From NCBI RefSeq assembly GCF_019059575.1, contig NW_024882322.1, positions 165,001 through 229,000 on the forward strand: DNA of 64,000 nucleotides, in the 5' to 3' direction. Every line of letters begins with the position of its first letter. Within the stretch, counting starts at the first letter, position 1. Below the pieces are notes generated by a model. The model made no database searches. It saw nothing but the letters and a program-made list of their open reading frames with translations, and had not been told where the DNA came from. Of the stretch, positions 1 through 37,690 are shown piece by piece. The position numbers and the translations under genes were made by a program. This stretch comes from Amphibalanus amphitrite (taxonomy: Eukaryota > Arthropoda > Thecostraca > Balanomorpha > Balanidae).

Positions 1-1101
1 TGAAGGTTTATGGCTCCGTTTCATCTAGACGCCCACTTTTTATGGAAGCGCTTAAACAAAACAACGTCCGGGCCGCTGGACGGGCCGAGACAGGCTGGAA
101 ATGTCTTTATAGAACAAACTCGTAAATGTCGTGGCAAGTCAGGTGGAGCAAGTCCTGCTCGAGCCGCTGCTCGATGATCGTGCAGGCTCCTGCATTGAGG
201 CCGGTGTTCGATGCACTTGTGTCAAAACTGAGCGCTTTCAGTTTTCACTCAATCCTTCAACTCTCACTCATCGAGAAATTCTAGAACAGCGTTTGCTGCG
301 GCCTGTCAATTTGAGCCTGGCTAGCGAAAAATGTTCTGAACTAGCTAAGCAAAACACAACTTATCTTTTTCACGTGCACGTCTTCTCCCTGACATCACGA
401 AGACACGGAGACCTGCCCTGTGGCCGTACACTGGCAGTGTCCCCCTGCGCATCAGTAACCTGGGATACATGAGCAGAGTAAATGCGTATTACAAACGGAT
501 CACAATATTCAGCGAAGAAAAACCATTCTTGATGCGCATTTATTTGCCCATGTAACCCCGGTAAGTGCTAGCAGTCTCGTGACCCTTCCCAACCATCGTA
601 ATACGAGAGAAGAGCTGAAGTTGCACGCCTGGCAGCGGGCTACCGTCACCGAACAAAATAAGCTAAACTACGCTGAACGGCCATTGGTTGAATCACGCAT
701 TGCGTCACAGCGCGTTTGCGGCGAGAAACACTGTGGTTATGAAACAAATAGGAAGGCATCTATCATTCATTTAAACGTGTTACAGCTCAAATATGACAAT
801 GCTTGGAAAGGCGCGACACACATCTGAATCCCCGTTCACAATATACGTTTTGTATGGTTTTGTCAATATGTACCAAGTATGACCCCATTGAGCTACCTCT
901 AAATATAAATATTTTTTGATAAAATTTCATACAGATCATTTTTTTGGTGAGGTAGAACAATATGGCTACCCGTCCCGGTCGAAATTAAAAAAGTCGAAAT
1001 TAAGTGCCACCCTACTGTTCTGCCCACCATTTTCGGCTGCTCTAAAGTTGCCGTCTTGTTCGGAATTCCAACTGACGGCCACCCTATGTCTCGCTCCACA
1101 G
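1..1101. other. Upstream/first-intron region of POLE, no secure gene
   Basis: This stretch precedes the first exon I can align to POLE. The exon at 1102 starts with the last base of a split codon, so an upstream coding exon must exist. One phase-compatible candidate is ATG at 126-128, reading M-S-W-Q-V and spliced after 142 at AG|GTGGAG. That donor is weak and the peptide is too short to verify, so the true first exon may lie before the window. A strong donor-like GTAAGT at 561 has an in-frame stop just before it, so it cannot be the missing coding exon. I see no promoter element I would defend. Confidence 0.4.
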
Positions 1102-25863
<24,762 letters not shown>

Positions 25864-28022
25864 CGGATGATTGGTGGACTGAGAGCGCCGTTGTGGTCGC
25901 TAGATGTCAGTGGCCGTGATGATTGATGTCCCAGCTTGAGATGCCTGTGTGTCAGTGCGCCTTTTGAGTCATTGTCACTTATGCAGAAGTCTTTTTGTGA
26001 CTTCAACGATGTAATTGAAGACATTTTGTGGTCTGAATGGCCTTTCACCGAATGTGATGTGATCTTTTACAGGAGTGTTGATTCATTTTGTCAACGCTAC
26101 CTGCGCGTCTAATGCGGTGTATGACGTATGTTGTTTGTTCTCATATACAAACCGTTTTCTAACTCGGACCTTTATGACTGGGGCGGATTGATATTTGGGG
26201 CTGTGGAAGTGCGGGGCATATAATATTGATGGGTTGGGAGAAAAGTGGAAACCCTTGCTTAGTCTTTCGGAATCATACGTGGCGTGTCTAAATCCAAGGT
26301 TAAAGGCCGCTTAGGGCCAGCCATGCTCTCTGAGGGCCCTACGCAGGTATTTGACGACTATCTGAGGGCTTCATGTAGCTTATGAGACGTGCAATCTTTA
26401 GTGAAAGTGCAGAACGAGCGCAGACAGCAGGGACGGAAGCAGACGGAGTCATACTCTCGATGTGAAGTCATTTGATTTGGTACAGTTTTAACGCTGAATG
26501 TATTTTGATAAGTCTTGCTGTTTTATGAAACTTCAACACTAAAAGTAAAATTTTGAATGATAAACGGTTTTGAAAAGCGGTGGTATGGGTATCATTTTTA
26601 TACAAATTTGATTTAGTGCCGGTGTTTCTCTTGGAACAAATACAAAACTGACTTCGCGCCATTTTTCATTATTTCTATACGCGGCATTTTCGGTGCGAAG
26701 CTCAACGCAAGCTCAACGTAACGGACGACGGTAATTGTCCACGCATTCTTCCGAGGGCTAGGCGTTGTTTCGGATATTTTCGGTAAGTGCATTGCTTTAT
26801 TTGTTAATAGAGAAGCACATAAAAGCGGTTGAAGGACGTAATACTTTGTTGTTATCATTTTTATTAATTTTAACGATTTGTATCGCATCAAGCATGGGGA
26901 AGACAAAAAGTAAAACTAAATTTTGCAGTTTGCACCAATAATGGTAATGCTTGCTCTTTTGCATTTATTTTCATATAGCCTTCAGTTTTTTGACGCTGCA
27001 TATGAATTGTGTTGTGCTATGCTGTAGGGACGTGCCTGAGCCCTGACACGTGCCTTACTTATCTATCCTATGTAAATTTGACAGTGACTGTTGCTGTAGG
27101 CAGTTGGTTTGGCTCTAGCATTGCCACTGGCGACTGCCTAAGTACACTCATGCAAACACCTCTGTGCAGGTCTGGTGCCTGCACTGTGATAGTTTGCAGC
27201 ACCATTTTAAAGAGACAGATTGCAGGTTTGCTCCTAAAGCATGCCAGTGGTCACTGGCAGATTCAGGGGGATGGGGCATTTAGCGCAAATGCACGTCCCC
27301 ACATGCAGGGCTGGAACTCAACAATTTTTTTATAATTGTGCCACATTTGGCAAGTAATCCAAACCCAGTGAGTTTTCAAATTTTGATAAATCAATAGGGG
27401 TATAACCCCGCCATTCAGCATCCAAGATGCCTTTTCTGGATCAGCCTGTGCCAGTGGTAGTGGCACATGGCAAGGAAGTCACTGTGCCTGTTCTTCTTGT
27501 CCTCTGATTCCATGACCTCTCCTATTTCCAGCAACCTTATAAGCCCAAACACAATCATCAAACTCAGCTTCAGATGAATTTGAAAGCCTATTATTAATTA
27601 TTTCAATGCATTGCTCTATTTCAATTTCCATGCATGGCTTTTGGGATTTTATTTCAGGCAGGGTATACAACAAATAGTTTTATAACTGATTTAGCAATGC
27701 TTCAGTGATTTCTCTAAAAACAATTTGCAGACTAAGAATGATTTCCCAAATGCTGCACAAATTAAATCCCAAAAGGTTGATGGCTTTGTCTGCTTCATAA
27801 TTATTTTTTTTTTTTAAGATAAGTTTCTTTGTTAAATGATACAGAGTACAGAATGCCTTCAATTAGGGGAACTGTTTAGTGTTTACTGTGGTAGTTAATG
27901 GTATCACACGTGTTCATGCTAATATGACAACAGCATTTAGGACAGGCTAGGCAGGACATGGAGTTCTTTTGTATTACAATCTCCCTGATTTTGTTTCAGC
28001 CTTCAGGTCATTCAACTGAACA
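25864..28022. other. POLE to H2A.X intergenic region and H2A.X 5' leader
   Basis: The first part should hold the POLE 3' UTR, but I find no AATAAA between 25864 and 26640. Around 26640-26782 there is a plausible H2A.X promoter and leader. A strong donor CG|GTAAGTGC at 26783 could pair with the acceptor TTTGTTTCAG ending at 27999, leaving a short leader before the ATG. The intervening DNA is AT-rich without coding potential. Confidence 0.5.
26640..26782 (+). promoter_or_regulatory. Possible H2A.X promoter and non-coding first exon
   Basis: TTCGCGCC at 26653-26660 resembles an E2F site, which would suit an S-phase gene. It is followed by a tandem AGCTCAACG motif and, at 26783, a consensus splice donor. 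No TATA box is evident. The assignment rests on position and motif only. Confidence 0.35.
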
Positions 28023-29088
28023 ATGTCTGCTCGGGGAAAAGGAGGTGTGTATGTTACCTTATGCTAATTTAAGTCTGACAAATCTAAGAAAGGATGAAGA
28101 CAAAGCTCCTAAATCACTTTGCCTGTGGTTTGACTGCTGCAAATGTAGAGTTCAGAAAAAACTGCCTGAAAAGTTGTGAGAGAAATGTTCTTAGGAGGCA
28201 ATATAAAGGCACATGCATCAGTGGCTGCTGCTCTTTGTGTCCCTTCTTTCATTTATTTGCCAGACTGTAATGAAAAATGAGTCTAGCCCAAATTGATGCC
28301 CCAACAGTGTCAATTGATGCCAGCACATGCATGAAAGGTGTGCCATCATAAAATGCACTACAATAGCTAATAATTGATTGTTGACTGAGTGCTGCCATGA
28401 TCCATGTATTCTTCCATCATCACTTCCTGCTTGCCAGGCTTGCCAACTCAGATTTTGTTACATGACCCACACAGGAAAGTCCAAGGACAAGCAAAAGTCT
28501 CGTTCATCGCGAGCGGGTCTCCAGTTCCCCGTGGGCCGCATTCACCGGCTGTTGCGCAAGGGTAACTATGCCGAGCGCGTCGGTGCCGGTGCCCCCGTGT
28601 ACCTGGCTGCCGTTATGGAATACCTGGCCGCTGAGGTGCTCGAGCTGGCCGGCAACGCGGCTCGTGACAACAAGAAGGCCAGGTAAGGATATCATAAGAT
28701 TGTTGTGCATGTGTGTAACCCATCTTTTGCAGTGAACACGTCACATTGCAGTTATGATGTTTGTAATCATTGATAAGCTCTGTTTTGTATTCACTATTCA
28801 ACATTCATTGCATTGAAATGTGCTCTCTAACATGCCAGTTGTTTCAGCTGTCCTTCAGTATGTTATGGTGTTGTTAGTGTTAAGTCTGTCACTAAATACG
28901 TGCTCGTATTTGACAGGATCATCCCCCGGCACCTGCAGCTGGCCATCCGTAACGACGAGGAGCTGAACAAGCTCCTTTCGGGCGTCACGATCGCCGAGGG
29001 TGGCGTCCTTCCCAACATCCAGGCCGTGCTGCTGCCCAAGAAGACCGAGTCGGGCCCCAAGAGCAAGGGCCAGAGTCAGGAGTACTGA
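28023..29088 (+). CDS. H2AX: Histone H2A.X, three coding exons
   Basis: Exons 28023-28044, 28475-28682 and 28917-29088 (TGA at 29086-29088) join in phase to a 133-aa H2A. The body is canonical: [20 protein letters not shown], the [20 protein letters not shown] helix, [20 protein letters not shown], and an acidic patch of the H2A rather than H2A.Z type. The protein ends KGQSQEY; the terminal SQE motif, serine 130, is the site that ATM/ATR-type kinases phosphorylate at DNA breaks. Introns and an AATAAA signal set it apart from the intronless replication-dependent histone genes, and no histone 3' stem-loop is visible. A further intron in the 5' UTR is likely (acceptor ending at 27999). Confidence 0.96.
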
Positions 29089-29172
29089 TCGGGGAACGGG
29101 GTCCGTGCCATGGCGGGAGGGTGGGGAGGGATTCGCTCTGTGGGGTTTTACGGGGCTACTGTTCTTTTGTTA

Positions 29173-29178
29173 AATAAA
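29173..29178 (+). terminator. Poly(A) signal of H2A.X
   Basis: AATAAA lies 85 nt after the stop codon, in a short 3' UTR. Confidence 0.85.
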
Positions 29179-29179
29179 C

Positions 29180-30149
29180 GATGACTTTGTGAGATATTTG
29201 TGTGTCTGAGGAGCGACTGGCGCCGCTGTCGTCTCGTTGGGGAAGCTCTGGTGTGAAGGGCTTTGGCCAGATGTCTCTCCCGTCTTGTAAGGAGACCTGA
29301 GCCCTTGTCCGGAAAAAAGTACCTACTCTTGTATATGGCTCATCACAAGCAAACAGCCAGCAGGCTGTATTTTTTATTTGGGCAGGGAATGTGGAGGCAT
29401 AGTGTATATAAATATTTGAGAAGCTGTCATAGTATTGCTTCGATTAGTTAATTCATTTGTTCATGATATTTAACACTCGAGCTTTAATGTTTCGTTGAGT
29501 CGAACAGATGAGTTGACCCGTTTCCTGCCGGGGATCGAACATCCCCAAAAACTTGCATGAATTTGTAAGGAAAACATTTGAAATAGGTACCTGCACTTAA
29601 TGGCAAAAGAGATTTTGCTTTAATTTTCTTATGTTTCATGTAAAAGACGGTGACACGGGTGCCTTTGTGGCACCCCGTGTCATGCACCTTTTCGGCGTGC
29701 GTGAAAATGTCATAGGTCATCCAAGGTCAGGTCATGCTAGTCGCTCAGTCCTCAACTCACTCTCAGAAGATGCTATAGCCTAGCTACGACGGCCCGATTG
29801 TTTTGTAGCTTGCTGCTGCTGATAGATGAACAGGGTGAGTGAAAGTTATCTGTGATTTTTATCTCTATGACCGGAACGAAAATCAGTTTTGCGACCACTT
29901 CATCATAAGGATAGCAAGCAATATTATGCCTGGAAGACTGGTCACTATTTAAGCACATTCAAATATCGTTTCAAGCATGTGCTGTATTGCATATGGTCAT
30001 ATAATTGCTTTTGCATTGTTTAAAACTGAAATGTTCGCCTGTTTCAGGACTTGACGTCACCTACGCTTATAATGAGTTTTTAACGAAAAGTACTTCGGAG
30101 ATGTTCCGGGGCACAGCACAATTACAGAACATTCATAGAAACCGTGCGT
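29180..30149. other. Intergenic DNA between H2A.X and the PDE2A-like gene
   Basis: AT-rich sequence without an ORF I would support. A tRNA-like T-arm (GTTCGATCCC on the minus strand near 29530) has no matching A box or cloverleaf. Confidence 0.5.
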
Positions 30150-30392
30150 GATAAGCGACCTCCCGTGATATCCGCTCGGCCGCGTCTCGGCGGTGCGCGG
30201 GCGGAGGCGGTCCGTCGCCGGCGCCGGGTGCTATCGGTCGGCTCCCGTGCTGCCGCCGGCCGACGTAGCCGTCAGTAGCGGGCCACCGTCGAGCGCGAGC
30301 GGCGGCGACGCGGTGAGCGGAGAGACAGCAGTGGTGCGGAGAATACAGACTGAACGTCGCAGCGGCGGGGCAGCTCTGCGGTCCTACAAGGC
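30150..30392 (+). promoter_or_regulatory. GC/CpG-rich candidate first non-coding exon of the PDE2A-like gene
   Basis: A sharp CpG-rich island ends in a consensus donor, GGC|GTGAGTGG at 30393. Such an island plus donor is what a 5' UTR exon looks like, and the next coding gene on this strand is the PDE2A-like gene, whose exon has an acceptor ending at 40780. The link is inference; the open frame 30193-30396 across the island is not a convincing protein. Confidence 0.35.
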
Positions 30393-33300
30393 GTGAGTGG
30401 AAAGCCAGTTGGGTGTTGGCTGGGGCGAGTGCGTGTTAAAGCGGGTGGGGTTTGGCTGGTCGAATGCTTATTCAGTATTCATGCCGTCTGTTTTTACTAA
30501 CTGTACGTGTCGTGGGAGGGGCCGTTTTCGTGTTTCTTGGTCTTGAGTGTCTGTGTCCTGTGTGTCTGTCAAAAGGTGGCCGCCTTTATGTATCTGTAGG
30601 CGTGGGTGTGTCGACATGTCGGTCTGGTCTGCCGGTAGGCATGTCGGTTTGTATTATTGTTCGCTAAGGTCTCTGCATTTGTCTGTCCATCTTTCCATCT
30701 TTCTACCGTATGCACTGGCGGATCCAGCTGTGCATTTTTTTGTGGAGTTGGCAGCTCGGGTCCGTCAGTTGCTGTGCGACAACAAAAATGCGTGTTCCGA
30801 AACAAATAAACAATTAACCGTTTCGGGGAATGTAGCAAACGGGACACTTTGTACCTGAGGGCCTCGTCCCATCACGCCACCTGGATTCGCCAGTACCTTA
30901 TGCCTGTGTATTATTAATGTCCGTGGTCTGCCGGTCTGTATGCCTGTGTATAAATAGGGATGCACGTCTGTTTGTCCGCGTGTTTGCGTGCGCACGGTAA
31001 ACAGTGGCGGTCGGCATGTGTGCGGTAAATAGGGAAGGCCTTCCTCGGCTGCGGGCTCACCGCCGATGCCCGTTTCCCGGCTCCGGTCAAGTTGCGTCCC
31101 TCGGAGTAGAAAGTGAACGCCGGCGGCGCCGTTTGATGGCCCGATGACCCCTCCATCGGTCGATAGCTCCTGCCCACCGCAGCGCGCGACAAATGACCCC
31201 TGGTGCCACCGACACGGTCAACGGATGGCCGTCGGCGACAGTTCAATTCGACATCGCATCCGACCAGCATGGGTCGCTGAGGAGCCGATGCTGGATGTGG
31301 GCTAGCGCGGGCGTGGCAACCTGGTTGACCAGTGCGGGATTATGGAGCTCCCTGCTGTTCAGAGCGTTGCTGTTTTTTTCCCTCGCCTGCGATACGGTTC
31401 TCAAAAGAGCTTAAAGAATAGGGATATAAAAAGACAGGCCCGATGCATTATGTAATCTTATCGATGGATGGCGTATCTCTTACTATCTGCACATGGTACC
31501 TGCCGAATCATTGTCCGTTCTGAGCTGATGGATTGGCCGCCGGCGGTAAGCTCCGTGCCATTTTTGTCCATCTCTCGGTCACTCTAGTCATTGAGCCTCG
31601 GCTGCCATGTAGCCTCTAGCAGCTACATGTCACGGGATGATTATGGTGGGACGGAGTTTGGACATGTATTGCTAGGTTAACGGCCTGCTATTCTGACACT
31701 TCGTAGTGACTTTTTAGGCTTCCTTTTTATTCTTTTGCTTTTACCCAAAAGTAATTTTTTATCAATACATCAAGTTATGAGGGCGCAGACCTCAGTTCGT
31801 ATTTCACGAAGGCGCTTATTATAAGCGCCTTCGTGTAATTTATTATAAGCGCCTACGTGTAATATCATTTGCCAACCATATATGGTGATTTCCTGATCAA
31901 AGGAATTCCGGTCCCTTTTAAATCAGGCAATTAAATCGTCGGGCGCTCGCTATTGATAAACGTTCTCCCTTGCGATTCGATGAAAGAACAGGAATACTTG
32001 AACTTACTGTAAATTTTATTTTATTAAACTGTTCAAACATTGAAAGTCTCAACTAAGCCTGTTGAAACACTTATGATATGGACAAAATGGTGAACTATGA
32101 ATGCGACAAAATGTTTCCTATAAAATGCGACTGCACCGCAGGAGGTTTTATGTTGCGGCCTGCGAATACATTTTTGAATGTGTAAAAGGGTCAAGGAAGT
32201 CGTCTTCAGGTGCCTCTCCATTGTATCCGCTACTACAATGGTTTCAATCTGGGCCGCCTTTTATGTTGCATAGCTGCCGCGGACCTCTGATCTCTGGACT
32301 GACCGAATCAGTCGCCTGATACGACCTACCGGACGCAACATTGATTACCGGTCCTCCGAACCAAGCCCAGACATCCGGGTAGGCCTACCAACCCGAAGGC
32401 GAACACTGACCTCGTGGTCTACCGAACAAGAACATCGCCTTCTCAGAGCCCAGACCCAGCAAACCAAACTGTGACCCCTGCCCCCTGGACCTACCAGACC
32501 AACCTTGACCCTAGACTGACCTGACCCTGGGCGCCCCGCTGACCTGTTGACCGCTTCCGCTGCGATGCACTGTATTGAGCGTGCGTTGCTGGCGGGGGGG
32601 GGGGGGGGGCAGGTGCTGGCGGTGGCTCCCTCCCGACCTGCCGCTGTCCCGCTGCACAGCCGGCCGCGGGGGCCGTGCAGCCCTCCGATATATCGATTGC
32701 CGCGCCGCACCACCGCACTGTAGCCCCGCCACGTCTGGTGTTGTATTCCCAGCGGGAGGCGTGCAGTGCCGAGTCCTGGATGGGCGACCTGCACCGCGGG
32801 TTGGTGTCGAGAGGTGCAGGGGGCCGATGGAGCGGGAGTTGTTTGGTCAGGGACAGGGTCAGCCGGTACGCATGCTGATCGTGGGGTCCATAGTTTGGTC
32901 TGTGAATGTCTGGACATGAACTGTGGTGCCGCCCGGAGCCCATCTCATGCATGAACAATAAGAACATCCACTATGGAAGATCGACATTTTATTATCTCGA
33001 TTTTGTTTACCCATGGTTGGACGCGCAATTTTGTATTCCAGTTAATCCGACTGTCATTTATGTGCATGTCGGCATACCTAATGAAATGATCAAATGCGCT
33101 ACCAAGTAATGGACTTTGGAATTTGGATACTTATCAGAGAATAGATACCTACGATCGATGCAATGCATTACAGGAATTTATTTATGCATGTTCATGCCTC
33201 CTGTACACTTGCTGTTCCCACTCACAGAATGGCACTCGGGGTTGTGTTGAGAAATTGTAACGGGAATAGATCAATCTACGATTACCCGATGTGTAGGTAG

Positions 33301-34350
33301 GTTATTCAGCAGCGCTCGGTTACTTATGTAGGTAAACGACTATGTCCGTAACCGTAAGCTGTAGGCATTCGGAAAGAACCCGTTCCTTTTGGCGGCCCCG
33401 TGACAGGAATGTTATTTGTTTGCAAAAGTTCATCGCAAGAAACGATAGCAAGCGTTGTTATCTACATCGTACTCGGACTTAGGTATGCACTTGCCCTCAA
33501 TCGGCACGCATGGTCCAACTCAACACCTATGCGCCAACTGAGATACCGTTCCGTATTAGTCACGCCTGTGGCCGTATCAAGTGAAATCAAATACTGCCGT
33601 GCAGCTACATTCCAAGAACTTCCCCAACGAGATATGCGGAACAGTTCACACTATAGGGCTGCTCCCACAAGCTAGCCATAAAACCTTTGACGCGCTGTCA
33701 TTGGAGCCAGTAAATATAACACCGGGAGGCATCCTCCCAGAGACCAATGGGTGGTGACCGTAAATATTTAATCCGTCAGAGAAATTTTAATGACTTTCTG
33801 TATCCGCAGCCAAAACGATGCCCAAACCGACGGGATAAGCTGGCAGTTGAGAGCTGCCAATAGGTGCATGTCCAATTCCATTCTCTCCCGAGTTTCGGGA
33901 CTATACGTAATACATTGTGGGTCTAAACAGGGTGTCCTCGACAATGCTTCTGACCATGCGTTATGCCCCCACCGTGCTCCCCTCGGTAATTGATGGGAGT
34001 ATGCCTAATGCCTATACGTGCTCGGCTCGTCGATGAAGTCGAACTCTCGCACCCACCCACCATAGTGTCTCCACTGGGAGCTGCCCGGGCTAGCTGCCAG
34101 CCCCTGGGTCAACAGTGCACTACTCAGAACTGATAGCACAGTCAACACCTGCGGACAAACATTACATCTTCGCCGAGTGGCCAACATGTCCGCACACAGG
34201 ACCAGAGTGACTGGGTCCATCGCGACCACTCGGTCCATCATATTGAGGAGTAGCGAGTCGGAAAAGGCTTAGATGAGCTCAGCAGGAGTTGCTAAATCAA
34301 GTGAAATACAACATGACATTCCTAGACCGACGTCCTGATCTGACCGGACT
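30393..34350. other. Non-coding DNA, probable first intron or intergenic
   Basis: No gene recognised. It contains a TATAAATA at about 30948, a GC-rich patch at 31000-31330, a 31-nt palindrome at 31805-31835 and an 18-base G run at about 32593. Long frames in the GC-rich parts occur on both strands and lack protein-like composition. Confidence 0.5.
31805..31835. repeat. Perfect 15-bp palindrome with 1-nt centre
   Basis: CACGAAGGCGCTTAT, one T, then its exact reverse complement. A third partial copy of the right arm (TATTATAAGCGCCTACGTG) follows at about 31842-31860, suggesting a small repeat family. Confidence 0.9.
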
Positions 34351-35530
34351 TTAACCCGCGCCCCACTGGGGTCTGTGTATAACACGCCCTACTGGGGGGG
34401 GGGGCTATTCATAGCCCCCCCCTCCTAACTCCGAAACTACTGGGCCGATCGTCAAAATTCAAACGGCTTCTGATAGCCCCGGAAAAACTGTCGAACGAAA
34501 CCTAATTTCATTGACCTCGAGGTCACCGATGACATCACAGGTCAGGTCAAAGTAAAAATTATTAGCATTTTGGCTTGTGCACATTTTGGGCTCTGGGCGC
34601 CGTCTTACAAGTCAGAGCAGGCTCATTTTTGGCTTACACACTCCTGAACAGATGCTCTAGATACCTTGAGGGTACCAAACTTGTACTTTGATTTTCAGGT
34701 CAGGGTCAGGTCATCACAGGTCACGAAAATATTATACCATGCGTCGGTCACGTGACACATGTTTTATGGTCCATTTAGGCCATAGATTTCGAATTTGATG
34801 TCGTCTGTGTCATTCGAGGTCATTTTGAGTCGAATTCAGCTTAGGTCAGGTCACTTTCAGGTCAAAAAGGTCAAATTTTGAAATTAAAATTTTTCAACAA
34901 AAAAGGTGTCTATTGGATGCAGTTTGAGCTCAGGAACACGATGGTGCCATTTATATTGGTGTACGATGTCAAATACGTACTGAAAATTGATTTGAAAAAT
35001 TAATAATTGTGAATTTTTTGCAATAATGCGTATAACTTGGCCATTTTTGAAGATATTTAGCTAAAACTTGCTAGAGTTAGTCATCATCATGCGTTGTGTC
35101 ACGTATATTCCGGTTTTTTTCGAAAAGTCAACTTTTTGAAAAAAAAATATAAAAATATAAATTTTGAATATTATTATATAACATTTTCGAAATTTTCAAA
35201 ATTTTGAAAATTCGAGATAGCAGTTTGATAGCGCAGTCAATTTTGAGTCCTTTCATGCAAAGAAATTGGATCTAGCTTAAAAACTGAGCTCTTGGGAGCG
35301 ATTGCCGTGGTTCAATGTTTTGCGTCGAAATCGGACGAACATGACGTCACTCTGACGTCATTTCCGGCCGACCTATGGTAGCTACGAAGTTTAAATTTTG
35401 ACACAAGGTGTCAAATTGATGCAGCCGTAGGTACTGAAAGTTTGGCGTCGATCCGTCAAGCGGTTTGGAAGTTATTGCAGAAAAACGGGAGGGGGGGGGG
35501 GCTATAAATAGCCAGTGGGGCGCGGGTTAA
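34351..35530. mobile_element. TTAA-flanked non-autonomous DNA element 2 (1.17 kb)
   Basis: TTAA is at 34351-34354 and 35527-35530, with 15-bp perfect terminal inverted repeats CCCGCGCCCCACTGG. Near each end a G run, a short palindrome (CTATTCATAG or CTATAAATAG-like) and C/G runs follow. The interior is AT-rich with AGGTCA-type repeats and no coding potential. It is nearly identical to the element at 56327-57552, which lies in the opposite orientation. Confidence 0.88.
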
Positions 35531-37690
35531 ATCGGCCTTAAGCCAAGATCATTCGACGGACTGGACAAAACAAATGCGACATACCTACTTCTATGTAATT
35601 TGTTGCGTTCTTCTTGAGATAAGGTACTCTCTACCCATCTATTTTTTAAATCATCACGGCCCGCACCCTCTTTTTCCTCGAAGCCCATCTCAGATATAGG
35701 CATCAGTGATGTACCCACTTACATTCACGGACGACTTATCAGCACTCTGCTGGTACAGATCGTATGTGACAGTGGCGCCGATGGCCGTCCCATTGCGCCG
35801 CTGCACCCGTCACCGTCGTGGATCAGCCGCCAGCGCCAGCTATCGGAGGCGGAGCCGGACATGACGTATCCCGGTCCTGACCTCTGGATGGACATTGGAG
35901 CGTAGTCTCGAACAGTTCTGACCGGTCTTTGATGTGGCTATTGCGGATCAGCATTCATGGTCCTGACCTTATGAATGGCTATTGAAGAATGAAGCACGCC
36001 AGTCGCCATTCCTGAGTCCTGACCACTGCGCTCTGGTGGCATTGAAACTTAGGTATCGGACTTCTAGACCTGACCCCTGACTTCCGCCGAGGAGGAGAGA
36101 GGAAGGAAATGTGAAAATGTCCCACTATTCCGGTACGCTCATCCTGCCGTCCAGTGTATCCAGTATCCATCGACCCGGCGGTTCAACAATAAATGATTAT
36201 CTGTGATGTCAAATCCGCAGTGACCCGACCATCGAGCCTCCTGGGGTCATTCAACGCTCAGTGATCTGAGCTCGCGCGGTACTTTTAGGCTCGATAGATT
36301 CCCATCGCCCAGTCGTCTTTAGCTTAGATTTTCGTTCACCGTCATAGGCGGCGAAACGGGACGGGCACCGGGACACCGTGCCCCCCTTTGATTTTGACAT
36401 TTTAACATTAGCCCTACATGGGCTTTGCATGGAAAGAATGGTTCCAAAAGTCGGCAGTGCCCCCCCTTACAATTGAAGGTGTTCCGCCGCTTCTGTTCAC
36501 CGTTCAGTTTGCTGTAGTGGCCACTGCTCAGAGGTCATTGAGACGTGGGCGGTGAGCCATTTTTTTAGCCATCATTCGGTTATTGATAGGGATTTAGTTG
36601 GTCATTGGTTAAGCGAACAAGCCATACCGACTGGCAATTTATCATTGATTCGCCGTTCGCTTGTGGTCAGTGACAGGTCAATGGTCCGATGCCGGCCAGC
36701 AATCAGCAGAGTGAGCTTGGACCGCGGCTGGTCTCCGAGCGGAAACCAATACGTCTGATCCCAGCTGTCTGCTCTGCCTGTTCGGTCACTGGCGGCCGGA
36801 AATGTGATGAAATACGCGGGACCACTATGGTTCGAGCTGTGATAACGATTGATGGAGCCGCGAGACAGATTGATGATGCTGTGAGATCGATAGCTCATAG
36901 CCTGCCCGGACTTGGCGGCCTTACCTCGCGCCAGGCGCCTCGCCCCAACGTGCCTCCGTTCAATTACGGGCCGCCGGGCCGGCGCCCGCTATTGCCTATA
37001 ATCGCGTTATTTGGAGCAGAACGGCCCCCACTGGATGGTCATGGAGCCGGCCCATTGACCGCCCCGCACGTGACCGTGGCGACCCTCCGATGAGACGTAA
37101 TTCATGGCCACTTCTGTAGCAGCCAGCAGGTGACTGCTGAGTGCTGACTGCTGACCGACTGAAACTGCCAGCATTGGAAGCTGACATAAGCTTTTTATCG
37201 CATTAGGAGCGATATATTTGTCGACAGGTTTTGTGCATACCACTGGGCAGCGGGGTTTGGTGTCCCAAGGTTGCGAACAATGTTTGGCTATGGATGAATT
37301 TCGCAACCAAATATGGTAGCTAAAATCTTTCATATGGCAGCTGATGGTAGGGAGCCGAAAGCTGCGCATCTGTTTCATGTTGTGACTTTTGTTTACATGT
37401 GCACTTGCATGCTGTGAGCGGCGAGATCGTGGTGCGTGCAGGTGCAGGCAGGGGGCTGTCATCCCGAGCTTTCCTATGTGCCGGGCGCCCGACTGTTTAA
37501 CATTACCCGTGACGTCACCGGTGCGTACACTTGTCAGCTGGCCTTCCCCGCAAGTTTGGCTTTGAATACGATTTTGAGGGTCACGGTTGTAAACAAGTTC
37601 CTTTCCGGAAACGTTCCGGAAACGCTGGAAACGTTGTCATCCTTTTATTTTCCGGAAATTGCTTCATTACTAATTTGCGCTTAAATCACT
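35531..37690. other. Non-coding DNA with one short repeat element
   Basis: No gene recognised. A 150-bp element at 36343-36492 is the only clear structure; the remainder is unique-looking sequence. Confidence 0.5.
36343..36492. repeat. 150-bp short inverted-end element, copy A
   Basis: The ends read GGCGGCGAAACGG and GTTCCGCCGC. The interior (AACATTAGCCCTACATGGG, GGAAAGAATGG) recurs in reverse orientation at 53929-54073, so both are copies of one small non-coding repeat. Confidence 0.75.

Noticed and set aside
531-560. Possible first POLE coding exon ending at the strong donor at 561
   Set aside because: A stop codon at 553-555 is in the frame required by exon 1102-1228.
29510-29560. Possible tRNA or tRNA-derived SINE on the minus strand
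   Set aside because: Only a T-arm-like GTTCGATCCC is present; no A box, anticodon arm or acceptor pairing.
32345-32967. 190-aa and 158-aa minus-strand frames
   Set aside because: GC-rich region open in several frames, interrupted by an 18-base G run, with Pro/Arg-rich random composition.
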